The translations under genes were made by a program, and so were the position numbers. Below, piece after piece: positions 16,061 through 23,904 of a stretch of 64,000 bases of DNA. Source of the DNA: Microcosmobacter sp040493455 (GTDB lineage Bacteria; Bacteroidota; Bacteroidia; Flavobacteriales; Flavobacteriaceae); assembly GCF_040493455.1 (NCBI RefSeq), contig NZ_JANFDA010000001.1, positions 620,001-684,000 on the forward strand. Reading direction: 5' to 3'. Numbering within the stretch: the first letter of the stretch is position 1; every line of letters begins with the position of its first letter. A model generated the notes under the pieces. It was not told the DNA's origin, ran no database searches, and was given only the letters and a program-made list of their open reading frames with translations.

Positions 16061-17908
16061 TTATTCTACTGTAACAGATTTGGCTAAATTCCTTGGCTGG
16101 TCTACATTTTTATCGAGCATCACTGCAATGTGATAAGAGAGTAGTTGTAATGGAATTGTAGTCAATAAAGGTGTTAATGATTCGAGAGTTTCTGGGACTT
16201 CAATAACATGGTCAGCCAGTTTTTTAACACTCACATCGCCTTCAGTAACGATACCAATAATCTTACCAGATCTAGACTTAATTTCTTCAATATTACTTAC
16301 AACTTTATCGTAGTGTCCTTTTCGTGTTGCAATGACAACGATTGGCATGTTTTCATCAATAAGTGCAATAGGACCGTGCTTCATTTCAGCTGCAGGATAT
16401 CCTTCCGCATGTATGTATGAAATCTCCTTAAGTTTAAGTGCACCTTCTAATGCTACTGGGAAGTTATAACCACGACCTAAGTAAAGGAAGTTACGGGCAT
16501 CTTTATATATATCTGAAATCATTTGAACATGAGCATCAGACTTTAACGCTGTTTCAACTTTTTCAGGGATTAATGACAGTTCTTCTAAATGACTTTGATA
16601 TGCTGATTGTGTAATCGTGCCTTTTTCTTTAGCTAACTTTAAAGCGATAAGTGTTAATACAGTGATTTGAGTAGTAAACGCTTTTGTAGAGGCTACACCA
16701 ATCTCTGGACCTGCATGGGTGTAAGCACCTGCATCTGTTTCTCTAGCAATAGAAGAGCCTACCACGTTACAAACACCAAATACAAATGCACCTCTAGATT
16801 TTGCAAGTTTAATGGCTGCTAATGTATCTGCTGTTTCACCAGATTGAGAAATGGCAATGACCACATCACCTTTATTTATAACTGGGTTACGATATCTAAA
16901 CTCTGAAGCATATTCAACTTCTACAGGAATACGTGCAAGGTCTTCAAAAATATATTCAGAAACTAACCCTGCATGCCAGGACGTACCACAAGCCACAACA
17001 ATGATGCGATTGGCTTTAAGGAATTTGTCAAGATTATCATCAATACCTGCCATTTTTATAATGCCAGATTTCACCCTAAGTCTTCCTCTATATGTATCTT
17101 TAATAGCGCTTGGCTGTTCATAAATCTCTTTAAGCATGAAATGATCATACCCACCTTTTTCAATTTGCTCTAAGTTGATTTGGAGTTCTTGAACATAAGG
17201 ATCTACCAGAGTGTCACTTTTTATTTTGCGAATCTTTACATCCTTACCTCTTCTTATGATAGCCATTTGTTCATCTTCAAGATAGATGGCATTCTTGGTG
17301 TATTCAATAAATGGTGAAGCATCACTAGCTACAAAAAACTCATCATCACCAATTCCGATTGCTAATGGACTTCCCAATCTTGCTACCACAATTTCATTAG
17401 GCTTTGTTTTATCGAATACAGCAATAGCATAAGCTCCTACAACTTGGTTTAACGCTATCTGAACTGCTTTGCCAAGTTTGGTGTCTTCGTTTTTCTTTAC
17501 ATCTTCTATGAGATTTACCAATACTTCTGTATCTGTATCAGAAGTGAAGGAATATCCTCGCTTAGTAAGCTCAGTTCTTAATGATTCATAATTTTCTATA
17601 ATTCCATTATGAATGATTACCAGATTCCCAGAATTTGAATAATGTGGATGCGAGTTAATGTCGTTAGGAACACCATGTGTTGCCCACCTTGTGTGGCCAA
17701 TACCTAAGGAGCCCTCTGTGGTAATTTCCTGAGATACTCTAGACTCTAAATCGGAAACTTTTCCCTTCGTTTTAGAAAGTTTTATATCATTTCCATCAAA
17801 TAATGCAATTCCTGCACTGTCATAACCACGATACTCTAGACGCTTTAGCCCTTTCATTATGATTGGATAGGCTTCTCTATGTCCTATATAACCAACGATA
17901 CCACACAT
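16061..17908 (-). CDS. glmS: Glutamine--fructose-6-phosphate aminotransferase (isomerizing)
   Basis: 615 residues. The N-terminal glutaminase starts MCGIVGYIG with catalytic Cys2 and carries GHTRWATHG and HNGIIENY. Two sugar isomerase domains follow, with ACGTSWHAG, ISQSGETADT and the C-terminal signature LAKSVTVE. It makes glucosamine-6-phosphate from fructose-6-phosphate and glutamine, the first step to UDP-GlcNAc for peptidoglycan and lipopolysaccharide. It is third in a minus-strand cluster after the GT5-like and DUF4270 genes, only 6 bases from the latter. No glmS ribozyme was seen, nor expected in this phylum. Confidence 0.97.
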   Translation of the reverse strand: MCGIVGYIGHREAYPIIMKGLKRLEYRGYDSAGIALFDGNDIKLSKTKGKVSDLESRVSQEITTEGSLGIGHTRWATHGVPNDINSHPHYSNSGNLVIIHNGIIENYESLRTELTKRGYSFTSDTDTEVLVNLIEDVKKNEDTKLGKAVQIALNQVVGAYAIAVFDKTKPNEIVVARLGSPLAIGIGDDEFFVASDASPFIEYTKNAIYLEDEQMAIIRRGKDVKIRKIKSDTLVDPYVQELQINLEQIEKGGYDHFMLKEIYEQPSAIKDTYRGRLRVKSGIIKMAGIDDNLDKFLKANRIIVVACGTSWHAGLVSEYIFEDLARIPVEVEYASEFRYRNPVINKGDVVIAISQSGETADTLAAIKLAKSRGAFVFGVCNVVGSSIARETDAGAYTHAGPEIGVASTKAFTTQITVLTLIALKLAKEKGTITQSAYQSHLEELSLIPEKVETALKSDAHVQMISDIYKDARNFLYLGRGYNFPVALEGALKLKEISYIHAEGYPAAEMKHGPIALIDENMPIVVIATRKGHYDKVVSNIEEIKSRSGKIIGIVTEGDVSVKKLADHVIEVPETLESLTPLLTTIPLQLLSYHIAVMLDKNVDQPRNLAKSVTVE

Positions 17909-17914
17909 AAAATT

Positions 17915-19573
17915 TTAGTTTTCTGGTTCGGTGTAAAAGATTTCTAAAAATACTCTTTTATTTTCATTAGGATGAGCACTTCCGCCTAAAACTGTTCCAC
18001 GATGAGATAATATAGAACTTATTGGAGCATTTTCTATTGTTGTCTCTGGAGTCAATTGTACGTCTGGTTGTACAAACTCTCCTTCTAAATTAACGTTATT
18101 GGATACTGATAACCCAAGTTTTACATTGGTGGAATCATTTGTCAACAGGTTAACTATGTGTTGAGTGATATTAAACTTATACACTTTTTCTTCCTGTCCT
18201 TGTTCATTTTCAATGGTTTGTAACTGACCCAAATGCTCGGTTCTAGAATCGAAAGGAGATATAGAGTTTGTAATATCAAAACTGTAATCTAATAAAGATA
18301 TGTTGTTCTCAGCATCATATAGATAAAGCCTAGTATTCTCTTCAGCAAGATCGAAAGTTTCATCTAGTTTCACTACTAGATTGGCTTCATTAATTAATCG
18401 TTTTCTACTAACGTAATTCCCCTCTTCATCAACATTAACGAATTGAGATTTGAAAGTTTCAAAAATATTATCATCTAGAGGATCTTCATCGACATCTGTA
18501 CCTCCAAATAGTTTGATTTCTGCAATAGAACCTTGCCCTCCTTTAAGGAACAGGTTTTGATCGCCATTGGTTTCATCACCATCTTGCACCACAAATGAAG
18601 GATTACTTTCTATAAAAGTAGCTTTGTTGCCACTAAAATTGAGAACATATGTTACTTCGTCTCTATCTGCGCCTTCAGTGAATGGAGCTCTGGTATAGTA
18701 TAATGTTACATTAGCACTGGTGGATCCAAAGTTTAGTAGCATTAAATTTCCATTGCCAGCTTGAGACTCTGCTTTGAAATAAAGCCCTCTAAAGTAGTTG
18801 TTGAAGTTATTAGAGTTGCTCAATTCAGGTTGTCCCTCCATGTCTAGGATTTTCTGCTGCCAAAACTCCTTTTCTAGTTTCACTCTAAGAGATGGCGTAA
18901 GTGTTGAGGTAACATTACCATCAACATCTGTTAATTGAATTATAGAACTGTTTGGAGTGAAAAAATTTAAATCCACATTACTATCTACAGAAGTCACTAT
19001 AGGTGTGCCTTCAAGAGCAGTAGAAGAAATAGGATCTGTTTCAGAACTAGATTGATTTGAAAAATAACCCTGAGGATCATCAAACGTAGAATTTGGATCG
19101 AAATCTCTTAAGAAATAATTGTTCTCATAAATACTGAGCTTAATTGGGAATAGTGGATTATAAACAGAATCCAAAATAAAAACAGGATTTCCGTCCTCAT
19201 CTACACCATCATTAGTAGCAAAGTAAGGAATAGTTAATACTACTGAATCTAACTCAACTTCATCACCAAAATCTGGGTCAATTAAAGAACTGCTAAGTTG
19301 AGTAACAAAGCTATACGTAGTACTTCCGTATACAGGATCATTATAGAAACCTAATGGATTAATAGGCATCGTATTTGTCTGTGCAGGGCCTAATTTTTTT
19401 GTGTAAGCAATAACGTCGTCTCTATAGACTGCTCGTTCTGTATTGAAATTTGAAGCGTTACCACTATTAATAATATCTGAATCCAAACTTGCAAAATCCT
19501 TATCGCAAGCAATAAATGTTGTAATTATAAACCCAATTGCAACAACATATTTAAAGGCAATTTTCATGTTCAT
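17915..19573 (-). CDS. DUF4270 lipoprotein
   Basis: 552 residues with a lipoprotein signal (AFKYVVAIGFIITTFIAC). The next ATG at 19567 is an equally good start. The body matches what is known as DUF4270: an early FNTERAVYRDDVIAYTKKLGP, FYNDPVYGSTTYSFVTQL, conserved repeated beta-rich segments with ANLVVKLDET, and a C-terminal HRGTVLGGS...RVFLEIFYTEPEN. No enzymatic motif is seen. It should be anchored to the outer membrane, or to the outer leaflet of the inner membrane. It sits between the GT5-like gene (19592) and glmS, an order I recall as common in flavobacteria. A cell-envelope role is inferred from context only. Confidence 0.85.
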   Translation of the reverse strand: MNMKIAFKYVVAIGFIITTFIACDKDFASLDSDIINSGNASNFNTERAVYRDDVIAYTKKLGPAQTNTMPINPLGFYNDPVYGSTTYSFVTQLSSSLIDPDFGDEVELDSVVLTIPYFATNDGVDEDGNPVFILDSVYNPLFPIKLSIYENNYFLRDFDPNSTFDDPQGYFSNQSSSETDPISSTALEGTPIVTSVDSNVDLNFFTPNSSIIQLTDVDGNVTSTLTPSLRVKLEKEFWQQKILDMEGQPELSNSNNFNNYFRGLYFKAESQAGNGNLMLLNFGSTSANVTLYYTRAPFTEGADRDEVTYVLNFSGNKATFIESNPSFVVQDGDETNGDQNLFLKGGQGSIAEIKLFGGTDVDEDPLDDNIFETFKSQFVNVDEEGNYVSRKRLINEANLVVKLDETFDLAEENTRLYLYDAENNISLLDYSFDITNSISPFDSRTEHLGQLQTIENEQGQEEKVYKFNITQHIVNLLTNDSTNVKLGLSVSNNVNLEGEFVQPDVQLTPETTIENAPISSILSHRGTVLGGSAHPNENKRVFLEIFYTEPEN

Positions 19574-19591
19574 CTTTTTTACCTAAAATGT

Positions 19592-20401
19592 TTAACCTAA
19601 AACCTCGTTTTTATAAAACTCTGTGTAAGGTTCCATAAACTCTTCAATAGAATGATATTCTAAAACAGGTTTGTCTGAATTTGCGAGGTAAGTGACTAAT
19701 TCTTCTGGTAATTCACTCGATCCTTTTATCAAAGCATCAGAATAGTCGATAGCTACCTTCATTAAATTATTATAATTCGCTGTTTCTAAGACCTCAATAG
19801 CATTATCATCGATATTATCGAAACGAACCTTATTAATCATGTTTTTATCTAACGAACCATTAAAGCTTTGATTGTATACTGAGGTTACAATTTTACTATC
19901 TGTGAATAAAGGTTCGTCCTTATAGTATTCTTTAAGGTAAAGTGGCAGCAACGAAGCTAACCAACCATTTACATGAATAATATCTGGAGCCCAGTTTAGT
20001 TTCTTTACAGTTTCGATAACACCTTTAGCAAAGAATATGGCACGTTCATCATTGTCTGGGAACAGGTTGCCATCCTCATCTGTTAGTGTAGCTTTTCTTT
20101 TGAAGTATTCTTCGTTGTCTATAAAATAAACCTGAATACGTTCTTTTGGAATTGATGCAACTTTAATAATAAGTGGCATATCTAAGTCATTAATAACTAG
20201 ATTAATTCCAGAAAGTCTTATAACCTCATGAAGCTGGTGACGACGTTCATTAATGTTTCCAAATCTTGGCATAAATATTCGTATCTGACCGCCTTGTTTG
20301 TTTACCATTTTTGGAGCCTCAAAGGACATTGAGGAAATCTCTGTTTCCGGTAAATAAGGAACCACCTCGGACGACACATACAATATTCGTTTATCTTTCA
20401 T
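19592..20401 (-). CDS. Half-length glycogen/starch-synthase-like protein (GT5 N-terminal domain only)
   Basis: 269 residues from the ATG at 20401; an in-frame upstream extension to 20446 has no support. The fold signature is the GT5 N-terminal domain: RILYVSSEVVPYLPETEIS, then GGQIRIFMPRFGNINERRHQ, then PDIIHVNGWLASLLPLYLK. Authentic glycogen synthases are near 470 residues with a second nucleotide-binding domain, which is absent here with no frameshift visible downstream. The glucosyl-donor motif KTGGL is replaced (ETEIS), and the catalytic HxHDWH/HN pattern reads HVNGWL/YN. It is therefore probably not a working synthase. It leads the operon with DUF4270 and glmS. Confidence 0.85.
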   Translation of the reverse strand: MKDKRILYVSSEVVPYLPETEISSMSFEAPKMVNKQGGQIRIFMPRFGNINERRHQLHEVIRLSGINLVINDLDMPLIIKVASIPKERIQVYFIDNEEYFKRKATLTDEDGNLFPDNDERAIFFAKGVIETVKKLNWAPDIIHVNGWLASLLPLYLKEYYKDEPLFTDSKIVTSVYNQSFNGSLDKNMINKVRFDNIDDNAIEVLETANYNNLMKVAIDYSDALIKGSSELPEELVTYLANSDKPVLEYHSIEEFMEPYTEFYKNEVLG

Positions 20402-20435
20402 ACAGCTAGGCTTTGATTTTAGAATAAAAAACAGG

Positions 20436-20443
20436 CAAAAGTA
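20436..20443 (-). promoter_or_regulatory. Candidate -7 box (TACTTTTG) of the GT5-like/DUF4270/glmS operon
   Basis: On the minus strand TACTTTTG matches TAnnTTTG and lies 34 bases before the start at 20401. No clear -33 TTG lies at 19-21 bases. Confidence 0.55.
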
Positions 20444-20507
20444 CAAAATTTTATGCAGATTGGCTGTAAAATCTTAAGTTTGCTAGCTGTTAATTTTTTG
20501 TTATATA

Positions 20508-21359
20508 ATGAAAGTCTTTCAAGATAAAAATGAATTAATCCGTTTAGTAGGAAGGCTAAAGGAGAACAATAATTCCATTGGTTTTGTGCCGACAATGGGT
20601 GCTTTGCACGATGGACACCTATCTTTAATAAAAGAGGGCTTTCATAAAAACACTCATGTAGTTGTCAGCATTTTTGTGAACCCTACTCAATTTGATAATG
20701 CTGAAGATCTAAAGAAATATCCTAGAACATTAGAGCGCGATGTTACATTATTAAAGACAGTTTCAAAAGACAAAATCATAGTATATGCACCAACCGTAGA
20801 TGATATCTATGGTGACGATGTTGCTTCAGAGCACTTTAAGTTTTCGGGCTTAGAACATGAGATGGAAGGAAGATTCAGAAAAGGACATTTTGATGGTGTA
20901 GGAACCATTGTGAAACGTTTGTTCGAAATCATAAAACCAGATTTTGCGTACTTTGGAGAGAAGGATTTTCAGCAGTTACAGATCGTTAAAAAACTTGTAG
21001 AAAACTATGATATTCCCGTTAAAGTCATTGGTTGCAAAATACATAGAGAGAATGATGGTCTCGCCATGAGTTCGAGAAATGAACGATTGAAGCCAGAATA
21101 TAGAAAAGCCGCACCCTTTATCTATAAAACCCTAAAAGCTGCTAAAACAAAATTTGGTTCGAAAAGTGCCACTAAGGTGACGAAATGGGTCGAAGATGAG
21201 TTTGCAAAACACAACTTATTAGAACTAGAATACTTCATAATAGCAGACGAAAAAACCTTAAAACCTATCAAAAGAAAGTCTAAAACAAAATCTTACAGAG
21301 CGTTTATTGCAGCATATGCAGACGATATACGACTTATCGATAATATCGCTTTAAAATAA
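20508..21359 (+). CDS. panC: Pantothenate synthetase
   Basis: 283 residues. PTMGALHDGHLSLI holds the HIGH-type ATP site. NPTQFD, the FGEKDFQQLQIVKK helix and GLAMSSRNERL (KMSKS-equivalent) complete the pantoate, beta-alanine and ATP sites. It joins pantoate and beta-alanine to form pantothenate for coenzyme A. It is 13 bases from panD, which makes the beta-alanine, so the pair forms a vitamin B5 operon. The gene diverges from the GT5-like gene across 106 bases. Confidence 0.97.
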   Translation: MKVFQDKNELIRLVGRLKENNNSIGFVPTMGALHDGHLSLIKEGFHKNTHVVVSIFVNPTQFDNAEDLKKYPRTLERDVTLLKTVSKDKIIVYAPTVDDIYGDDVASEHFKFSGLEHEMEGRFRKGHFDGVGTIVKRLFEIIKPDFAYFGEKDFQQLQIVKKLVENYDIPVKVIGCKIHRENDGLAMSSRNERLKPEYRKAAPFIYKTLKAAKTKFGSKSATKVTKWVEDEFAKHNLLELEYFIIADEKTLKPIKRKSKTKSYRAFIAAYADDIRLIDNIALK

Positions 21360-21360
21360 T

Positions 21361-21368
21361 TATCTTTG
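21361..21368 (+). promoter_or_regulatory. Possible internal -7 box (TATCTTTG) at panD
   Basis: TATCTTTG starts directly after the panC stop and ends 4 bases before the panD ATG, the same spacing as at 5339-5351. It could give a second, leaderless panD transcript. No -33 element is seen, so chance cannot be excluded. Confidence 0.35.
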
Positions 21369-21372
21369 CCTC

Positions 21373-21723
21373 ATGCAAATTCAAGTTGTAAAATCCAAGA
21401 TTCACCGTGTAAAAGTTACAGGTGCAGATCTTAATTATATAGGAAGCATTACCATAGACGAGGACCTTATGGATGCTGCTAATATCATTCAGGGAGAAAG
21501 AGTTCAAGTTGTGAATAATGATAATGGTGAGCGCCTGGAAACTTACGCTATTCCAGGGCCTAGAAACTCTGGAGAAATCACATTAAATGGTGCCGCAGCA
21601 AGAAAAGTGTCTAAAGGAGATACATTGATCCTTATGACGTATGCGTTTATGGATATTGAAGAAGCAAAAACATTTAAGCCTTCAGTAGTTTTTCCAGATG
21701 AGGCTACAAACTTATTAAAGTAA
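21373..21723 (+). CDS. panD: Aspartate 1-decarboxylase (pyruvoyl enzyme)
   Basis: 116 residues, normal length. The self-cleavage site is YIGSIT with Gly24-Ser25, where Ser25 becomes the pyruvoyl group. NGERLETYAIPG and the GEITLNGAAARKVSKGD segment are family hallmarks. It decarboxylates aspartate to beta-alanine for the adjacent PanC. The stop is 3 bases before the next start. Confidence 0.96.
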   Translation: MQIQVVKSKIHRVKVTGADLNYIGSITIDEDLMDAANIIQGERVQVVNNDNGERLETYAIPGPRNSGEITLNGAAARKVSKGDTLILMTYAFMDIEEAKTFKPSVVFPDEATNLLK

Positions 21724-21726
21724 CTT

Positions 21727-22692
21727 TTGAAATTATTGAAGAAAATATTAAAAATAGCACTCCCAATTTTGTTGGGAGTTTTTTTAGTATGGTATTCTTT
21801 GTCAAAAGTACCACTATCAACAATCCTGGAATATTGGCAAAATGCAGATAAAAAATGGGTGGTTATTGGTGTGTGTTTTGGTGTTTTAAGCCATTTGTCA
21901 AGAGCCTACAGATGGCCATTCATGCTAGAACCTTTAGGATATAAGATTAAGTTTCCGAATAGTTTCATGGCTGTAATGGCTACGTATCTTATTAACTACA
22001 CTATTCCAAGAGCGGGAGAAGTAGCAAGAGCTACAATCTTAACCAATTATGAAAACGTCCCTTTTGAAAAAGGATTTGGTACCATAGTTTCAGAACGAAT
22101 TGCAGATATGCTAGTTATGGTATTGATTATCGTTATTGCGTTATTTCTGCAATTCGACTTTATCTATCAATTTTTTGCAGAGCGATTCAACCCGACTATA
22201 ATAGGTATAGGGCTAGCCGCATTAGCATTGGCAGCTCTCGTTTTTATCAGGTTTATAAAAACAGGAAAATCTAAATTGGCAATTAAAGTTAAAAAGTTTG
22301 TCAATGGTCTTATAGAAGGCGCTGTTTCTATTTTTAAGATGAAACAGAAATGGGCTTTCATTTTTCATACTTTGTTTATCTGGATTATGTATTTAGCCAT
22401 GTTCTATTCTGCAAGCTTGGCAATACCAGGCTTAGAAGACGTTTCCTTAGGCGCAATTCTTATTGGGTTTATTTCTGCTTCATTTAGTATAGCAGCGACC
22501 AATGGAGGTATTGGTTCATTTCCAGCAGCAGTATTCGCTGCATTTTCAATATTTGGGATAGCAAAAGACCCTAGCTTTGCATTTGGCTGGATAATGTGGG
22601 CGTCTCAAACATTGATGATCATTATTCTCGGGGGAACTTCACTATTATATTTACCTATTTATAATAGAAAGAACAAGATTGCTAAGGAATAA
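21727..22692 (+). CDS. UPF0104/lysylphosphatidylglycerol synthase-type integral membrane protein
   Basis: 321 residues with about eight hydrophobic segments (for example LGVFLVWYSLS, AYRWPFMLEPLGYKIKFPNS, YLINYTIPRAGEVARA, NGGIGSFPAAVFAAF). The R-AGE-x-RA and NGGIG motifs fit the flippase-like membrane domain of the LPG synthase TM family. It lacks the cytosolic aminoacyl-transfer domain, so aminoacylation is not expected; such proteins are thought to move lipids or glycolipids. The start is a TTG three bases after the panD stop; no ATG or GTG is available before the first helix. Confidence 0.88.
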   Translation: MKLLKKILKIALPILLGVFLVWYSLSKVPLSTILEYWQNADKKWVVIGVCFGVLSHLSRAYRWPFMLEPLGYKIKFPNSFMAVMATYLINYTIPRAGEVARATILTNYENVPFEKGFGTIVSERIADMLVMVLIIVIALFLQFDFIYQFFAERFNPTIIGIGLAALALAALVFIRFIKTGKSKLAIKVKKFVNGLIEGAVSIFKMKQKWAFIFHTLFIWIMYLAMFYSASLAIPGLEDVSLGAILIGFISASFSIAATNGGIGSFPAAVFAAFSIFGIAKDPSFAFGWIMWASQTLMIIILGGTSLLYLPIYNRKNKIAKE

Positions 22693-22727
22693 TTTTTTAA
22701 ATTGCCTTGACATTCAATCTTACCAAA

Positions 22728-23876
22728 ATGAGAAACCTTATCACCTTGCTTTTGGTTTGTGTTATGACCCAAACTCTATCTGCGCAAGCAATTTATAAAG
22801 AAATTGATTCAGACAAACTAGGCGAAAAGCGAAAAATAAAAATCCAACTCCCTAGAAACTATGATGCTAAAGATGCCTATGGCTATCCTCTAGTAGTGAT
22901 TTTGGACGGCGATTATTTGTTCGATCCTGTTGCTGGAAATATAGATTACCAAGCCTATTGGGAAGATGTGCCAGACTGCATACTTGTCGGAATCAAGCAA
23001 AGCGATACTCGCGAAGATGATTTTGTCTATGACGACCTAAATCTATTACCAACAGAAACCGGAGACCAATTTTATCAATTTGTAGAGAAAGAACTTCTCG
23101 CTTTCATAGAGAAAAACTACAATACCTCAGGGTTTAGAATTATTATAGGTCATGAACAAGGTGCAAATTTTGTGAACTATTTTCTGTTTAAACCAAGTCC
23201 AGTTTTTAGCGCATATATAGCCCTCAGTCCAGAAATTATCCCAGAACTGGCAGATAAGCTGCAAGAAAAACTAACTAATGTAACTAAAGATACGTTCTAT
23301 TATTTGGCTACAGCAGACGAAGATATAGCTATGCTCAGAAACGATATTGAAGCCTGTAACCTCAAGCTCTCTACTGTAGAAAACGAAAAGTTTCACTATA
23401 AGTATGATAAATTTACAGATGCTAACCACTATTCTTTGGTAGGACGAGGAATACCCAAAGCATTGAATAGTATATTTTACCTCTACAAGCCAATTACCAG
23501 AAAAGAGTACACAGAAAAAGTACTCACTTTTGAAGGTTCTCCCTATGAGTATTTAATGAAGAAATATCAAGATGTAGAAAACATCTATGGATTTAAAAAG
23601 TTAGTTTCAGAGAATGACCTTAGAGCCATTGCTTCCGCTTCTAAAAAGAAAGATGATATAGAATCATTAAAAAACCTATCTGCATTAGCTGGGAAGTCAT
23701 TCCCAGAATCTATGATTAGGCCATTTTATTCAGCAATGTACTACGAAATGAATGGGGAACTACAAAGAGCACTAAAAACATACCAATCAGGATTAATGTT
23801 GAAGCCATCTCAGTATATCGATAAAGAGATGATGCTAGAAAAAATTTATGGTCTTAAAGAAGAACTTAAGAATTAA
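22728..23876 (+). CDS. Secreted esterase-D-fold protein lacking the nucleophile Ser, paralogue 1
   Basis: 382 residues from the ATG at 22728. A signal peptide (to about 20, TLSAQ) precedes an alpha/beta-hydrolase domain of the esterase D (PF00756) type: KIKIQLPRNYD, YPLVVILDGDYLFD, FVEKELLAFIEKNY, then the nucleophile elbow. The elbow normally reads GHSxGG but here is GHEQGA, with Glu at 143. The later His (DANHYSLV, His234) is kept. The C-terminal third (about 260-382) is helical and TPR-like (FYSAMYYEMNGELQRALKTY). It is probably a non-catalytic binding or scaffold protein. A close paralogue follows at 23905. Confidence 0.88.
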   Translation: MRNLITLLLVCVMTQTLSAQAIYKEIDSDKLGEKRKIKIQLPRNYDAKDAYGYPLVVILDGDYLFDPVAGNIDYQAYWEDVPDCILVGIKQSDTREDDFVYDDLNLLPTETGDQFYQFVEKELLAFIEKNYNTSGFRIIIGHEQGANFVNYFLFKPSPVFSAYIALSPEIIPELADKLQEKLTNVTKDTFYYLATADEDIAMLRNDIEACNLKLSTVENEKFHYKYDKFTDANHYSLVGRGIPKALNSIFYLYKPITRKEYTEKVLTFEGSPYEYLMKKYQDVENIYGFKKLVSENDLRAIASASKKKDDIESLKNLSALAGKSFPESMIRPFYSAMYYEMNGELQRALKTYQSGLMLKPSQYIDKEMMLEKIYGLKEELKN

Positions 23877-23904
23877 CCTAAGCAACCGATTAAATCAGTT
23901 AATC

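Noticed and set aside
16061..16420. Small frames antisense to glmS and many other genes
   Set aside because: They are unbroken by chance opposite conserved coding sequence, have no signal or family likeness and no promoter box.
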